Origin: Thermoplasmatota archaeon
GTDB taxonomy: Archaea; Thermoplasmatota; Penumbrarchaeia; Penumbrarchaeales; Penumbrarchaeaceae
Reading direction: 5' to 3'
DNA length: 64,000 nt
Assembly: GCA_029762535.1 (NCBI GenBank)
Contig: JARVGK010000008.1
Coordinates: 42,529 to 106,528 of the forward strand
This document shows, piece by piece, positions 25,729 through 32,652 of the stretch. Position 1 is the stretch's first letter. Each line of letters starts with the position of its first letter. The notes beneath the pieces are model-generated. The model was not told the DNA's origin and did no database searches. It was given only the letters and a program-made list of their open reading frames with translations. A program made the position numbers and the translations under genes.

Positions 25729-28593
25729 TCAGATGTTCTTCATTCCCTCATTTATGAACTTCATCTCCCGAAGCTTGGATGATGTGCGGTTATGGTAATA
25801 CAGGGATCGGACCTCCTTGAATATTTGATTCGCCCTGGTAACGCTCTCGATCGCCCCCGCCATGTCAAGGGCCTGGAACCTTAGAAGACCGAACTCGAAC
25901 AGAGACCTGGCCAGTTCGTATCTCACCTGTAATGATTCAGCTATCTCCACGGACCTCATCATGCTTTCCGTGGCCCTGTCGGGATCCCTTATCTTGGAGT
26001 AGAGCGACCCGGACACTCGGTGGTAGATCGCCTCGATCAATCCGTCATCGAACTTCCATTCTCCCCCCTCTGGGTTGAGAACGGCGGTCGCCTCCTTGAC
26101 GTTCCCTATCTCGAGCATTAATTCCGCATAATTGACGCTTATCCTGTTCCTCAATTGTGGAAGGTTCATATCCCTGGCGAGGCTGAGCGACATTTCTGCG
26201 AAATTCTCAGCTTCGGCGTACTCGTCCAGCTTCACAAGGACCTTGGCCATGTTCATGTATGCGATCGGCATTGCCTCCTGGACATCGTTCTCCTCCGCCG
26301 TTCGTATCCCCAGTCTGAAATATACCAGGGCCTGGTTGAAGTCGCCCATTTCCAGGTATATGCTGCCCAGGTTCATTATGCCGTCCAGATGCTGGCGGCC
26401 TATCGATCGCATGGGGTTCTCTATATGTAGAAGATGACATTCGATGGCGCGTTTGTAATCACCTTTAAGGTAGTACATCCTCCCCAATCCCATGAAGCAC
26501 ATGGACCTCTCCAGGGAATCCTCTCCTTTTTGAGCGAGATGAAGCGCTTTCATGTAATGATCGATGGACAAGTCCCATTTGTAGAACTTGAGGGTGAGAT
26601 CGCCCAATCTCCTGTTGCAGGTCACGATGTGGGCATCGAGGTCCATGGCCTCGCTGTAGTTCAAGGCCTCCTGATAGGTAATGATCGCCTCGGAGAGCAT
26701 CTCCAGGGACTCCTCAATATCCCCTATACGCATCAACGCCCTCACTCGGAATTCGACCGTTATATCCTCACGGCCCTTCAGGTCCAGGGTCTTCAAGGCG
26801 GTGCTCATGTTCTCAAGGAGCTCCTCTCTGGACATGGCGACGTTAGGCCCCTCGGCTATCTTCATCAGATATTCAAGGGCGCGCATCGGTTCCCCGCCTC
26901 GTATGTAATGATACGAAAGAACGCTGGCGAAGAGGGGAGAATCACGAGGGATTTGGTCCTCAAGGACCCTGGCGCAGGATAGGTGCATGGCATCCCTTTC
27001 CCTTTCTCCGATAAGGTCATATATCGATTCCCGAACCTTCGAATGTTCGAAATTGATATGATCATCGCCTTCTTTAAAGAAGCGCAATGAGATCAAACGG
27101 TCCATGATGTCAAGAAGAACGTCCAACTCGAGATCGAGGGCCCTGCCCAATATCTCTATCGATGCCTGTTTATCCAGGATGGAAGCCATCTCCAGGACCC
27201 TGCGGTCCTCTGCCTCCAAAGACGCCAGTCTCCGTTCCACCAATGATATTGCCGAACGAGGGGTCACTTCCATCATTGGCGGATGAGGGCCGGAGCTATC
27301 GGACCTGACCTTTAACAGTTCGGTCACGAATAACGGGTTCCCATCCGTCTGAAGCATTACCTCATCAAGGAAATCCTCCCCGGGTCGCTCTCCTGTCAAT
27401 TCGAGCAGCATGGAGAGGGTTGCTTTCCTGTCCATCCTCTTCAGGCAGAGCTCCTCGAAGAGATGCTCGCGTGTGAACCGCTTAAGGGCCTCAGCGAGAT
27501 GGGAAGGATTGTTACCCTCCTCTTCAAGCAGGTTCTCGTCCCTGAACGTCCCGATCATAAGATGACCCTGATCGACGATGTTCCTGGCCAGATACTGTAA
27601 CAGGTTGAATGTGGCCTTGTCACCCCAGTGTAGGTCCTCGACGATGGTCAACTGGGGCGCCGTCTTACCCATCTCCCGGAAAAGCTTTGAGAGCACTTCG
27701 ATGATCGATATTGATGGTCTCTGATCCTTTTGCACACCCGCATCGTCGGATCTGGATCCCTCCTCGGCATCGAAGAAGTCGGAAAGGGTCCTCGACCCTT
27801 GACCTATACCGGATATGTTCGGGACTAGAACGAACGCCACTAGACCCCCGTTCTCCCGGCTTATCGAACTGCATATCCCCATAAGGTCGCTTACTCTCTC
27901 TTCGCCGTTCGCGGATATCAATGTGTCCATGTCCCCGAGTATGATGGCCGAGTGATTGAAGGACCTTAGACAGTCCTGGATATACTTCGCTATCCTCTGA
28001 AGCCGGCGGGGGTCCAATCTATCCTTGGGACCGCTTCCCATCCCGACCACCTCGATCCCATCCTCATGTATCATTCTGGACGCGAGCCTGGACTGATCAC
28101 CGATGTAGATCACCCGATATCCTTTCCTGCGAAGGTATTTGATGGACCTGTAAAGCTCCGATACCTGGATTATGTATCCTCCTACGGGCTCATCCTGCGG
28201 GTAGAAGAAGTCCATGAGAATGTCCTTCTCCTCCCCCAAAGCCGGGATCTCCCTGGAGAACTTATCATGTATCCGGGCCATATTCTCAGGATGGCCCTGT
28301 TTCAGGTCCACGCCGAAGAGCTCGACGAGCATTTCCCTGAATGGCTGGTACGGGGCCCTCCTGTATTCCATGCAGCTTGCCCTCAGTATGTGAAAACCCT
28401 TTTTTCTGGCTATGGAACTGACCTCATTGACGAGCCTGCTCTTTCCGATGCCCGCCTCCCCCCTGATGAATACCATCCCTCCTTTCTGTACCAGTGCCAT
28501 GTCTATGGCCTTTAGAAGAACGGCCATCTCCCGATCCCTCGAGATGAGACCGGCGGACCCTTGGGTCTTGTCTAACGGGGCTCCCTGGGACAT
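25729..28593 (-). CDS. Large AAA/STAND-like ATPase with DUF835 insert and TPR tail
   Basis: The 954-residue signalling-type protein has an N-terminal AAA_16-like ATPase with Walker A FIRGEAGIGKSRLVNEV (about 43-58). A DUF835-like archaeal domain interrupts it at about 137-275 (GGYIIQVSELYRSIKYLRRK, LDPRRLQRIAKYIQDCL, AIILGDMDTLISANG). The ATPase then resumes with Walker B LTIVEDLHWGD (about 313-323). A winged-helix-like linker follows at about 450-560. The C-terminal 380 residues are TPR-like helical repeats (for example MCFMGLGRMYYLKGDYKRAI). It resembles regulatory ATPases that use TPRs to sense ligands or partners. A minus-strand TATA-like TCTTTTTATC (28618-28627) about 29 nt upstream suggests leaderless expression. 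The substrate is unknown. Confidence 0.8.
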   Translation of the reverse strand: MSQGAPLDKTQGSAGLISRDREMAVLLKAIDMALVQKGGMVFIRGEAGIGKSRLVNEVSSIARKKGFHILRASCMEYRRAPYQPFREMLVELFGVDLKQGHPENMARIHDKFSREIPALGEEKDILMDFFYPQDEPVGGYIIQVSELYRSIKYLRRKGYRVIYIGDQSRLASRMIHEDGIEVVGMGSGPKDRLDPRRLQRIAKYIQDCLRSFNHSAIILGDMDTLISANGEERVSDLMGICSSISRENGGLVAFVLVPNISGIGQGSRTLSDFFDAEEGSRSDDAGVQKDQRPSISIIEVLSKLFREMGKTAPQLTIVEDLHWGDKATFNLLQYLARNIVDQGHLMIGTFRDENLLEEEGNNPSHLAEALKRFTREHLFEELCLKRMDRKATLSMLLELTGERPGEDFLDEVMLQTDGNPLFVTELLKVRSDSSGPHPPMMEVTPRSAISLVERRLASLEAEDRRVLEMASILDKQASIEILGRALDLELDVLLDIMDRLISLRFFKEGDDHINFEHSKVRESIYDLIGERERDAMHLSCARVLEDQIPRDSPLFASVLSYHYIRGGEPMRALEYLMKIAEGPNVAMSREELLENMSTALKTLDLKGREDITVEFRVRALMRIGDIEESLEMLSEAIITYQEALNYSEAMDLDAHIVTCNRRLGDLTLKFYKWDLSIDHYMKALHLAQKGEDSLERSMCFMGLGRMYYLKGDYKRAIECHLLHIENPMRSIGRQHLDGIMNLGSIYLEMGDFNQALVYFRLGIRTAEENDVQEAMPIAYMNMAKVLVKLDEYAEAENFAEMSLSLARDMNLPQLRNRISVNYAELMLEIGNVKEATAVLNPEGGEWKFDDGLIEAIYHRVSGSLYSKIRDPDRATESMMRSVEIAESLQVRYELARSLFEFGLLRFQALDMAGAIESVTRANQIFKEVRSLYYHNRTSSKLREMKFINEGMKNI

Positions 28594-28660
28594 CTATCGT
28601 TCTTCATGATGGCGATGGATAAAAAGATATCCCAGTCAATTTGATCGTTTGAGGTCGGGC

Positions 28661-28672
28661 GTGTTCGAACAC
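28661..28672. promoter_or_regulatory. 12-bp perfect palindrome upstream of tRNA-Tyr
   Basis: GTGTTCGAACAC is a perfect inverted repeat between the divergent ATPase gene and tRNA-Tyr promoters, just upstream of the tRNA TATA boxes. It has operator-like geometry, but it is a single copy and its role is unproved. Confidence 0.3.
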
Positions 28673-28678
28673 TTCAAC

Positions 28679-28705
28679 CTTTAAATACGAGAACCCTTTA
28701 AACCC
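28679..28705 (+). promoter_or_regulatory. TATA region for tRNA-Tyr
   Basis: Two TATA-like motifs, CTTTAAATAC (28679-28688) and CCCTTTAAACCC (28694-28705), lie 20-45 nt before the mature tRNA 5' end at 28724. The second has the closer spacing. Confidence 0.5.
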
Positions 28706-28723
28706 TGAAAGCTTGGAAAAAAA

Positions 28724-28839
28724 CCCGGCTTGGCTCAGTCTGGCTAGAGCGGGGGACTGTAGTTGGATACCGAGATCATCGATCCCGGCACCCCGCCGAT
28801 ATCCCTAGATCCCCGGTTCAAATCCGGGAGCCGGGACCA
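28724..28839 (+). tRNA. tRNA-Tyr (GTA) with intron and encoded CCA
   Basis: The acceptor stem pairs CCCGGCT (28724-28730) with AGCCGGG (28829-28835), followed by A73 and an encoded CCA (28837-28839). The D stem is GCTC/GAGC. The anticodon stem GGGGA (28752-28756) pairs with TCCCT (28802-28806), and the GTA anticodon is at 28759-28761. The T arm is CCCGG-TTCAAAT-CCGGG. The C1-G72 pair and A73 are tRNA-Tyr hallmarks in archaea. A 38-nt intron separates positions 37 and 38. The mature tRNA is 78 nt with CCA. The 3' terminal 17 bases plus two T recur 114 bp downstream. Confidence 0.95.
28763..28800 (+). other. Intron of tRNA-Tyr
   Basis: A 38-nt insertion after anticodon-loop position 37 is the canonical archaeal site cut by the splicing endonuclease. 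GUUGG (28762-28766) can pair with CCGAU (28796-28800) to bring the splice sites together. The exact boundaries may slide by a base or two because AT repeats at the 3' junction. Confidence 0.8.
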
Positions 28840-28841
28840 TT
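28823..28841 (+). repeat. att-like direct repeat, copy 1 (tRNA 3' end)
   Basis: TCCGGGAGCCGGGACCATT spans the tRNA-Tyr T stem, acceptor 3' strand, CCA and two further bases. An identical 19-bp copy occurs at 28937-28955. Direct duplication of a tRNA 3' end is the footprint left by tyrosine-recombinase elements. Confidence 0.7.
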
Positions 28842-28936
28842 TTAACTATAAGCAATGTCAATTTAACAACGATAAAAGCTCACGAACAAATAAAAAAAGA
28901 GTACAATGGCTGGGAAAATCTATGATTTTTCGACAG

Positions 28937-28955
28937 TCCGGGAGCCGGGACCATT
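28937..28955 (+). repeat. att-like direct repeat, copy 2
   Basis: Exact 19-bp copy of the tRNA-Tyr 3' end, 114 bp downstream of copy 1. The 95 bp between the copies is A+T-rich, has no reading frame, and differs in composition from the flanking genes. No integrase is seen nearby, so this is best read as a scar or remnant. Confidence 0.6.
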
Positions 28956-28987
28956 CAAATTAGTGTGGAACCACATATGACCTTGTC

Positions 28988-29797
28988 TCAGGACCTGGTC
29001 AATGTGATGTTCCCAGCAGGCATGTTGAACGTCTTGTAATATATCTCGAACGACGATCCTTCAAGCACAGGTTGGATGTCCTTGATGAGGACCACATCTC
29101 CCGCTGATACATCCTGATAACGCGGATTCGAATCCACATATCTTATGGTCGCGTTCGGCGGGGCGGCCATGAGGGGGAAAACCCCACCCTCGAGTATAAC
29201 ATCCCCGTCTGGCGATCTTAAAACATATGAGAAATTCAGTATGTTCTCCTGAGAGGAGACGCTCTCGATCGTAACAGTGTAGTAAGGATCGCCAGGAAGG
29301 GGAGGAGGAATTATCGTGTAGCTGCAGGACATGTTGATATCAACGGGATCCTCCGAGGATCCAACATATATGGTCACGAGAAGTGTGTCCTTATCATACT
29401 TTTTCCCATCCGACACGTTGAGTGTGACTCGATATGTCATTGTCATCTCCGTCAATGGATATGTGTGCTCGACGACCACACCGATGTGGTCCGCGTCGTT
29501 GTCGTATATGCCGTCCCCGTTCGAGTCAACGGAATCGTCCACGTCCCATGAATAGCTAAGACTATCCCCGTCAGGATCGTTCGAGAGCGAGCCATCCAAT
29601 ACCACGGTCTCACCAGGGGAGATCACCCTGTCAAGCCCGGCACGGGCCGTCGGCCCTCTGTTCATATCATCGTCTTGAGCATCATCGTTATTGATCTCGG
29701 TTCCCTTTCGCAGGAAGAACCATGCTCCTGATGCTATCGCTATGATGACCAGAATAACAACGATGACCACGATCGGGTTTATCCGAGTCTGTACCAT
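28988..29797 (-). CDS. PKD-domain membrane-anchored surface protein
   Basis: The 269-residue protein from ATG 29797 (MVQTRINPIVVIVV) has an N-terminal membrane anchor (IVVIVVILVIIAIASGAWFF). A PKD domain follows at about 45-145, with the signature LDGSLSNDPDGDSLSYSWD, calcium-loop-like DSNGDGIYDNDAD and VTLNVSDGKKYDKDTLLVTI. A C-terminal beta-rich region of about 110 residues is unrecognised. The frame extends to ATG 29824, but a minus-strand TATA-like GAAATAAAAG near 29835-29845 would place the start of transcription between the two ATGs, favouring 29797. It is probably an extracellular binding protein, with N-terminus inside and the PKD domain outside. Confidence 0.75.
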   Translation of the reverse strand: MVQTRINPIVVIVVILVIIAIASGAWFFLRKGTEINNDDAQDDDMNRGPTARAGLDRVISPGETVVLDGSLSNDPDGDSLSYSWDVDDSVDSNGDGIYDNDADHIGVVVEHTYPLTEMTMTYRVTLNVSDGKKYDKDTLLVTIYVGSSEDPVDINMSCSYTIIPPPLPGDPYYTVTIESVSSQENILNFSYVLRSPDGDVILEGGVFPLMAAPPNATIRYVDSNPRYQDVSAGDVVLIKDIQPVLEGSSFEIYYKTFNMPAGNITLTRS

Positions 29798-29888
29798 GAT
29801 CGGTAAGGAGGTAAGGACGTACATAAATGTTCTTTTATTTCGAAGGTAAAAATTTGTATTATGAAAAATAAACCGATGATCAAAACTT

Positions 29889-29908
29889 GCCCGCCCTGCA
29901 GGGCGGGC
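29889..29908 (-). terminator. GC-rich palindromic terminator
   Basis: GCCCGCCCTGCAGGGCGGGC is a perfect 20-bp palindrome 19 bp downstream of the small gene at 29928-30155. On the minus strand it is followed by AAGTTTTGATC and then a T-rich stretch, which suits intrinsic termination of that gene. Confidence 0.6.
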
Positions 29909-29927
29909 CCGGCAAAGAATTAACGGA

Positions 29928-30155
29928 TCACTTCTTCTTCATTATCTTCATCCAGCCGTTGGATTCGTATATAGCGAGTCCCTTCTGCTTCAGAGCATGG
30001 TCGAAATCCGACCAGTCGATGACCTGAAGCCTCTTGTTGTTACCCTTCGTGAACTGGACACCGGTCGTTCCGGTGACCTTTCCGGGTTTCAGTCCCTTGG
30101 TCCTTGCGATGTTCTTCGCCTTTTCCACATCAATCATGGTCATAGCCATTTTCAT
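29928..30155 (-). CDS. Small basic conserved-looking protein, unknown function
   Basis: The 75-residue protein is rich in Lys (for example EKAKNIARTKGLKPGKV, then GVQFTKGNNKRLQVIDWSDF and GLAIYESNGWMKIMKKK). It has no membrane segment or cysteine. The pattern of short helix, Gly-rich loop, strand, helix and terminal strand suggests a compact folded domain, perhaps nucleic-acid binding given the charge, but I do not recognise the family. The start is ATG 30155 or the downstream ATGs in MKMAMTM. It has a strong TATA box on its strand (30205-30214 region) and its own palindromic terminator, so it is probably a well-expressed single gene. Confidence 0.75.
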   Translation of the reverse strand: MKMAMTMIDVEKAKNIARTKGLKPGKVTGTTGVQFTKGNNKRLQVIDWSDFDHALKQKGLAIYESNGWMKIMKKK

Positions 30156-30202
30156 CCCTCGATGCAGGTCCCCATCGACCCACTCTCTAACATAATGCCA
30201 CC

Positions 30203-30216
30203 ACTATATAAATAAT
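30203..30216. promoter_or_regulatory. Possible bidirectional TATA promoter
   Basis: ACTATATAAATAAT can be read as a TATA box on either strand. On the minus strand it serves the 75-residue protein, whose ATG is about 50 nt on. On the plus strand a start near 30235 would lie just before a strong AAAGGAGG site and a 14-codon frame. Confidence 0.45.
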
Positions 30217-30259
30217 TTATTGCCTGGCTCTTCATTTTTACCGCGAAAGGAGGTTTTTT

Positions 30260-30304
30260 ATGGAATATTTTAGAGTCGGAATATCGATGGGAAGTGGAGA
30301 GTAA
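30260..30304 (+). CDS. 14-codon minigene with strong ribosome site
   Basis: ATG 30260 follows a perfect AAAGGAGG (30246-30253) by 6 nt and encodes MEYFRVGISMGSGE before TAA. A plus-strand TATA box lies about 50 nt upstream. It could be a leader peptide, a real microprotein or the remnant of a decayed gene. The frame is short enough to arise by chance; only the ribosome site and promoter support it. Confidence 0.3.
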   Translation: MEYFRVGISMGSGE

Positions 30305-30554
30305 CATCACCTACACGAACACATATGGATAGTAGACAACCTTCCCAATATTCCCAGTCTCGTTCGCCTATTCCATGCTGATGTATCCAATAACATTTTA
30401 CCATAATTATAATTAATCAATCAAAGAAATGTGATGCCAATAGCTTCGTATCAAAAAAATTAGTAAATTGCATGGTCCAACCTGTTACTCTTGAGCGATA
30501 ACTCTTAGGTAAGTTATTTGAAATGAATCGGCGATACCAGGCAAGGTGAACGAC
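30305..30554. other. A+T-rich intergenic stretch without genes
   Basis: This stretch is markedly A+T-rich compared with the flanks (for example ACCATAATTATAATTAATC). No plausible reading frame or RNA structure is seen. TATA-like AAGTTATTTGAAATG near 30510-30525 could drive the glmU gene. Confidence 0.5.
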
Positions 30555-31781
30555 ATGAAAGCATTGATATTAGCGGCCGGTCAGGGTACCAGAATGGGGC
30601 CCCTGACCGAGAACAGGCCCAAACCCATGCTCCCGGTCGCAGGGAAGTGCTTCCTGGAGCACACCCTTGTCGCTTTGAGGGATTCGGGAGTTCGTGAGGT
30701 ATACATCTTGACAGGTTATCACGGTGCAACTATAAAGGACCATTTCGGGAACGGAACATCCCTTTCCCTAGATATCGAATATCTTGTGCAGCCAAAGAGA
30801 CTTGGAACGGCCCATGCCGTGAGCATGGCCAAGGATGTGATGAACGAGCCTTTCTTGTGCATAAACGCCGACGTGATAGTTTCGGAGGGGCTCGTCAAAG
30901 GTCTGATGGGCTCGTACGAGGACGGGGGATTCGACGCGATGACCCTTGTCAAAGTGGACGACTGCTCGCGTTTCGGTCTTGTCGAGTCCAAAGGGGGCTT
31001 CGTTGAACGGATAATCGAGAAACCCGGCAACAAGATGGAAGGTCTGATCAACGGTGGGATCTACCTTTTCAACGAACATATATTCGATGCGATCGAGAGA
31101 ACACCGCTATCTTCGAGAGGTGAGTATGAGCTCACCCGCTCCATCGAGATCCTGATGTGTTCCAACAAGGTCAGGGCGTTCATCCCGGAGGTAGAGTGGG
31201 TGGACATCGGATCGCCCTGGGACCTGCTGGATGCGAACGGGATCTATATGGCGATGATGGAACCCAGTGTATCCGGCATCGTCGAGGAAAATGTCCATAT
31301 ACGGGGCAGGCTCCATCTCGGGAAGGATGCTCTGGTCAGATCCGGCACCTATATCGAGGGAGACGTGTTCATCGATGAGGGAGCGATCATAGGGCCGAAC
31401 TCCTACATAAGAGGTAGCACCTATATCGGAAAAAGATGCAAGGTCGGTGCCGGTTCCGAGGTGAAGAACTCGATAATAATGGAGGGCACTAGCGTCCCGC
31501 ATCATAACTACGTCGGTGATTCTGTGATCGGGTCAGGGTGTAATCTCGGTTCAGGGACGAAGATAGCCAACCTCAGGTTCGATCACGCCAGCGTTAAGGT
31601 CATACTCAACGATTCACGCATCGACACGGGCAGAAAGAAGCTTGGGGCGATAATCGGTGACGGTGTCAACACCGGTATCAACTCCTCTTTGGGGCCCGGT
31701 ACGGTCATATGTGGAGGGGCGAGCATAGGACCAGGAAAATATGTTAAGGGGACCATAGGCAGGAATGCGCTCGTTTTGTGA
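30555..31781 (+). CDS. glmU: Archaeal bifunctional sugar-1-phosphate nucleotidylyl/acetyltransferase (GlmU-like)
   Basis: The 408-residue protein has an N-terminal nucleotidyltransferase (MKALILAAGQGTRMGPLTEN, PKPMLPVAGK, then FLCINADVIV and GGIYLF). A left-handed beta-helix acyltransferase domain (about 245-408) shows hexapeptide repeats such as GAIIGPNSYIRGSTYIGKRC and HHNYVGDSVIGSGCNLGSGT. This architecture makes UDP-GlcNAc (or a related UDP/dTDP sugar) from the sugar phosphate, feeding glycan synthesis. Exact sugar specificity cannot be read from sequence. GGTGA lies 6 nt before ATG 30555, preferred over GTG 30546. dtdA starts 11 bp after the stop, so the two are probably one operon. Confidence 0.9.
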   Translation: MKALILAAGQGTRMGPLTENRPKPMLPVAGKCFLEHTLVALRDSGVREVYILTGYHGATIKDHFGNGTSLSLDIEYLVQPKRLGTAHAVSMAKDVMNEPFLCINADVIVSEGLVKGLMGSYEDGGFDAMTLVKVDDCSRFGLVESKGGFVERIIEKPGNKMEGLINGGIYLFNEHIFDAIERTPLSSRGEYELTRSIEILMCSNKVRAFIPEVEWVDIGSPWDLLDANGIYMAMMEPSVSGIVEENVHIRGRLHLGKDALVRSGTYIEGDVFIDEGAIIGPNSYIRGSTYIGKRCKVGAGSEVKNSIIMEGTSVPHHNYVGDSVIGSGCNLGSGTKIANLRFDHASVKVILNDSRIDTGRKKLGAIIGDGVNTGINSSLGPGTVICGGASIGPGKYVKGTIGRNALVL

Positions 31782-31792
31782 CGGGTGATCGA

Positions 31793-32650
31793 ATGAGAGC
31801 AATACTCGCCTGCACGGGGGACCCCGCATCATTGAACATACGCGATTGCCTTCTTTCTCTGGGTTCCTGGGATAGGGCTGGAAAAATCTGGAATAATGAT
31901 TCATACATAAGTGGAGAGGACCTGCTGTGCCTCAAAGATGGGTCCCATCTGGATTTTGACCTCGTCGACAGCGAACTACTTGAGCAGTTAATGAGGGCCC
32001 TCGAACCGGAAAAATTCGAGGGCCGTAAACTCGGGATTGACAACTTGGTATTCCTGAGCAAACACAGGTCGGAGAAGGGGGTTGATTCTCTTACCGTCCA
32101 TGCGCCTGGAAACTATTCAGAGGCCAGATACGGAGGCAGGCCCCATACCCTGCCTCCAAGCTCCCCTAGGGAGATGAGCGCTGCTTTGAGGTGCTTGCGA
32201 TCATCTGTCCTGAACGCGGGATTGGACGAAAATGTGAGCTTCGAGGTCACACATCATGGCCCCTATCTTTCGACGCCCTCTTTCTTCATTGAGATCGGGT
32301 CCGTCGAGGATAGATGGGTATCAAGAGAGCTTGGAGAGGTGATCGCTAGTTCGTTGCTTCAAAATGGAGATCGAGGTTGGGAATTGCCCATAGCGATAGG
32401 CATAGGCGGAGGCCATTACTCCCCCAGGTTCTCGGAGGCCGCCCTGCGGTCGATCGCGAATATGGGCCATATGATACCGGACCATCATATGACCGGATCG
32501 ACCAGTGACAGGGAGTTAGCAGGAATGGCCGTTTTATCCACGCCCGGATGCGAAGCGTACATCCTGCATGAGACCTCCAGGAACAGGGATGTCCTAAAGG
32601 GGATCGAACCCTATTTGAGGGAGTTGGGCCTTTCAAAGATAACATGCTGA
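31793..32650 (+). CDS. dtdA: D-aminoacyl-tRNA deacylase
   Basis: Archaeal/plant GEK1-type enzyme, 285 residues, that hydrolyses D-amino acids mischarged on tRNA. Conserved motifs are LTVHAPGNYSEARYGG (about 99-114), FEVTHHGPYLSTPSFFIEIG (about 148-167), AIGIGGGHYSPRFSE (about 201-215) and MGHMIPDHHM (about 223-232), which supply the metal and catalytic histidines. GGGTGATC just before ATG 31793 is a good archaeal ribosome site, overriding the upstream GTG 31778. It ends 2 bp before the convergent elp3 stop. Confidence 0.93.
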   Translation: MRAILACTGDPASLNIRDCLLSLGSWDRAGKIWNNDSYISGEDLLCLKDGSHLDFDLVDSELLEQLMRALEPEKFEGRKLGIDNLVFLSKHRSEKGVDSLTVHAPGNYSEARYGGRPHTLPPSSPREMSAALRCLRSSVLNAGLDENVSFEVTHHGPYLSTPSFFIEIGSVEDRWVSRELGEVIASSLLQNGDRGWELPIAIGIGGGHYSPRFSEAALRSIANMGHMIPDHHMTGSTSDRELAGMAVLSTPGCEAYILHETSRNRDVLKGIEPYLRELGLSKITC

Positions 32651-32652
32651 GA

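Noticed and set aside
28900..28955. A second tRNA gene downstream of tRNA-Tyr
   Set aside because: Only the 3' 17 tRNA bases plus two are duplicated; no D arm, anticodon or 5' acceptor strand is present.
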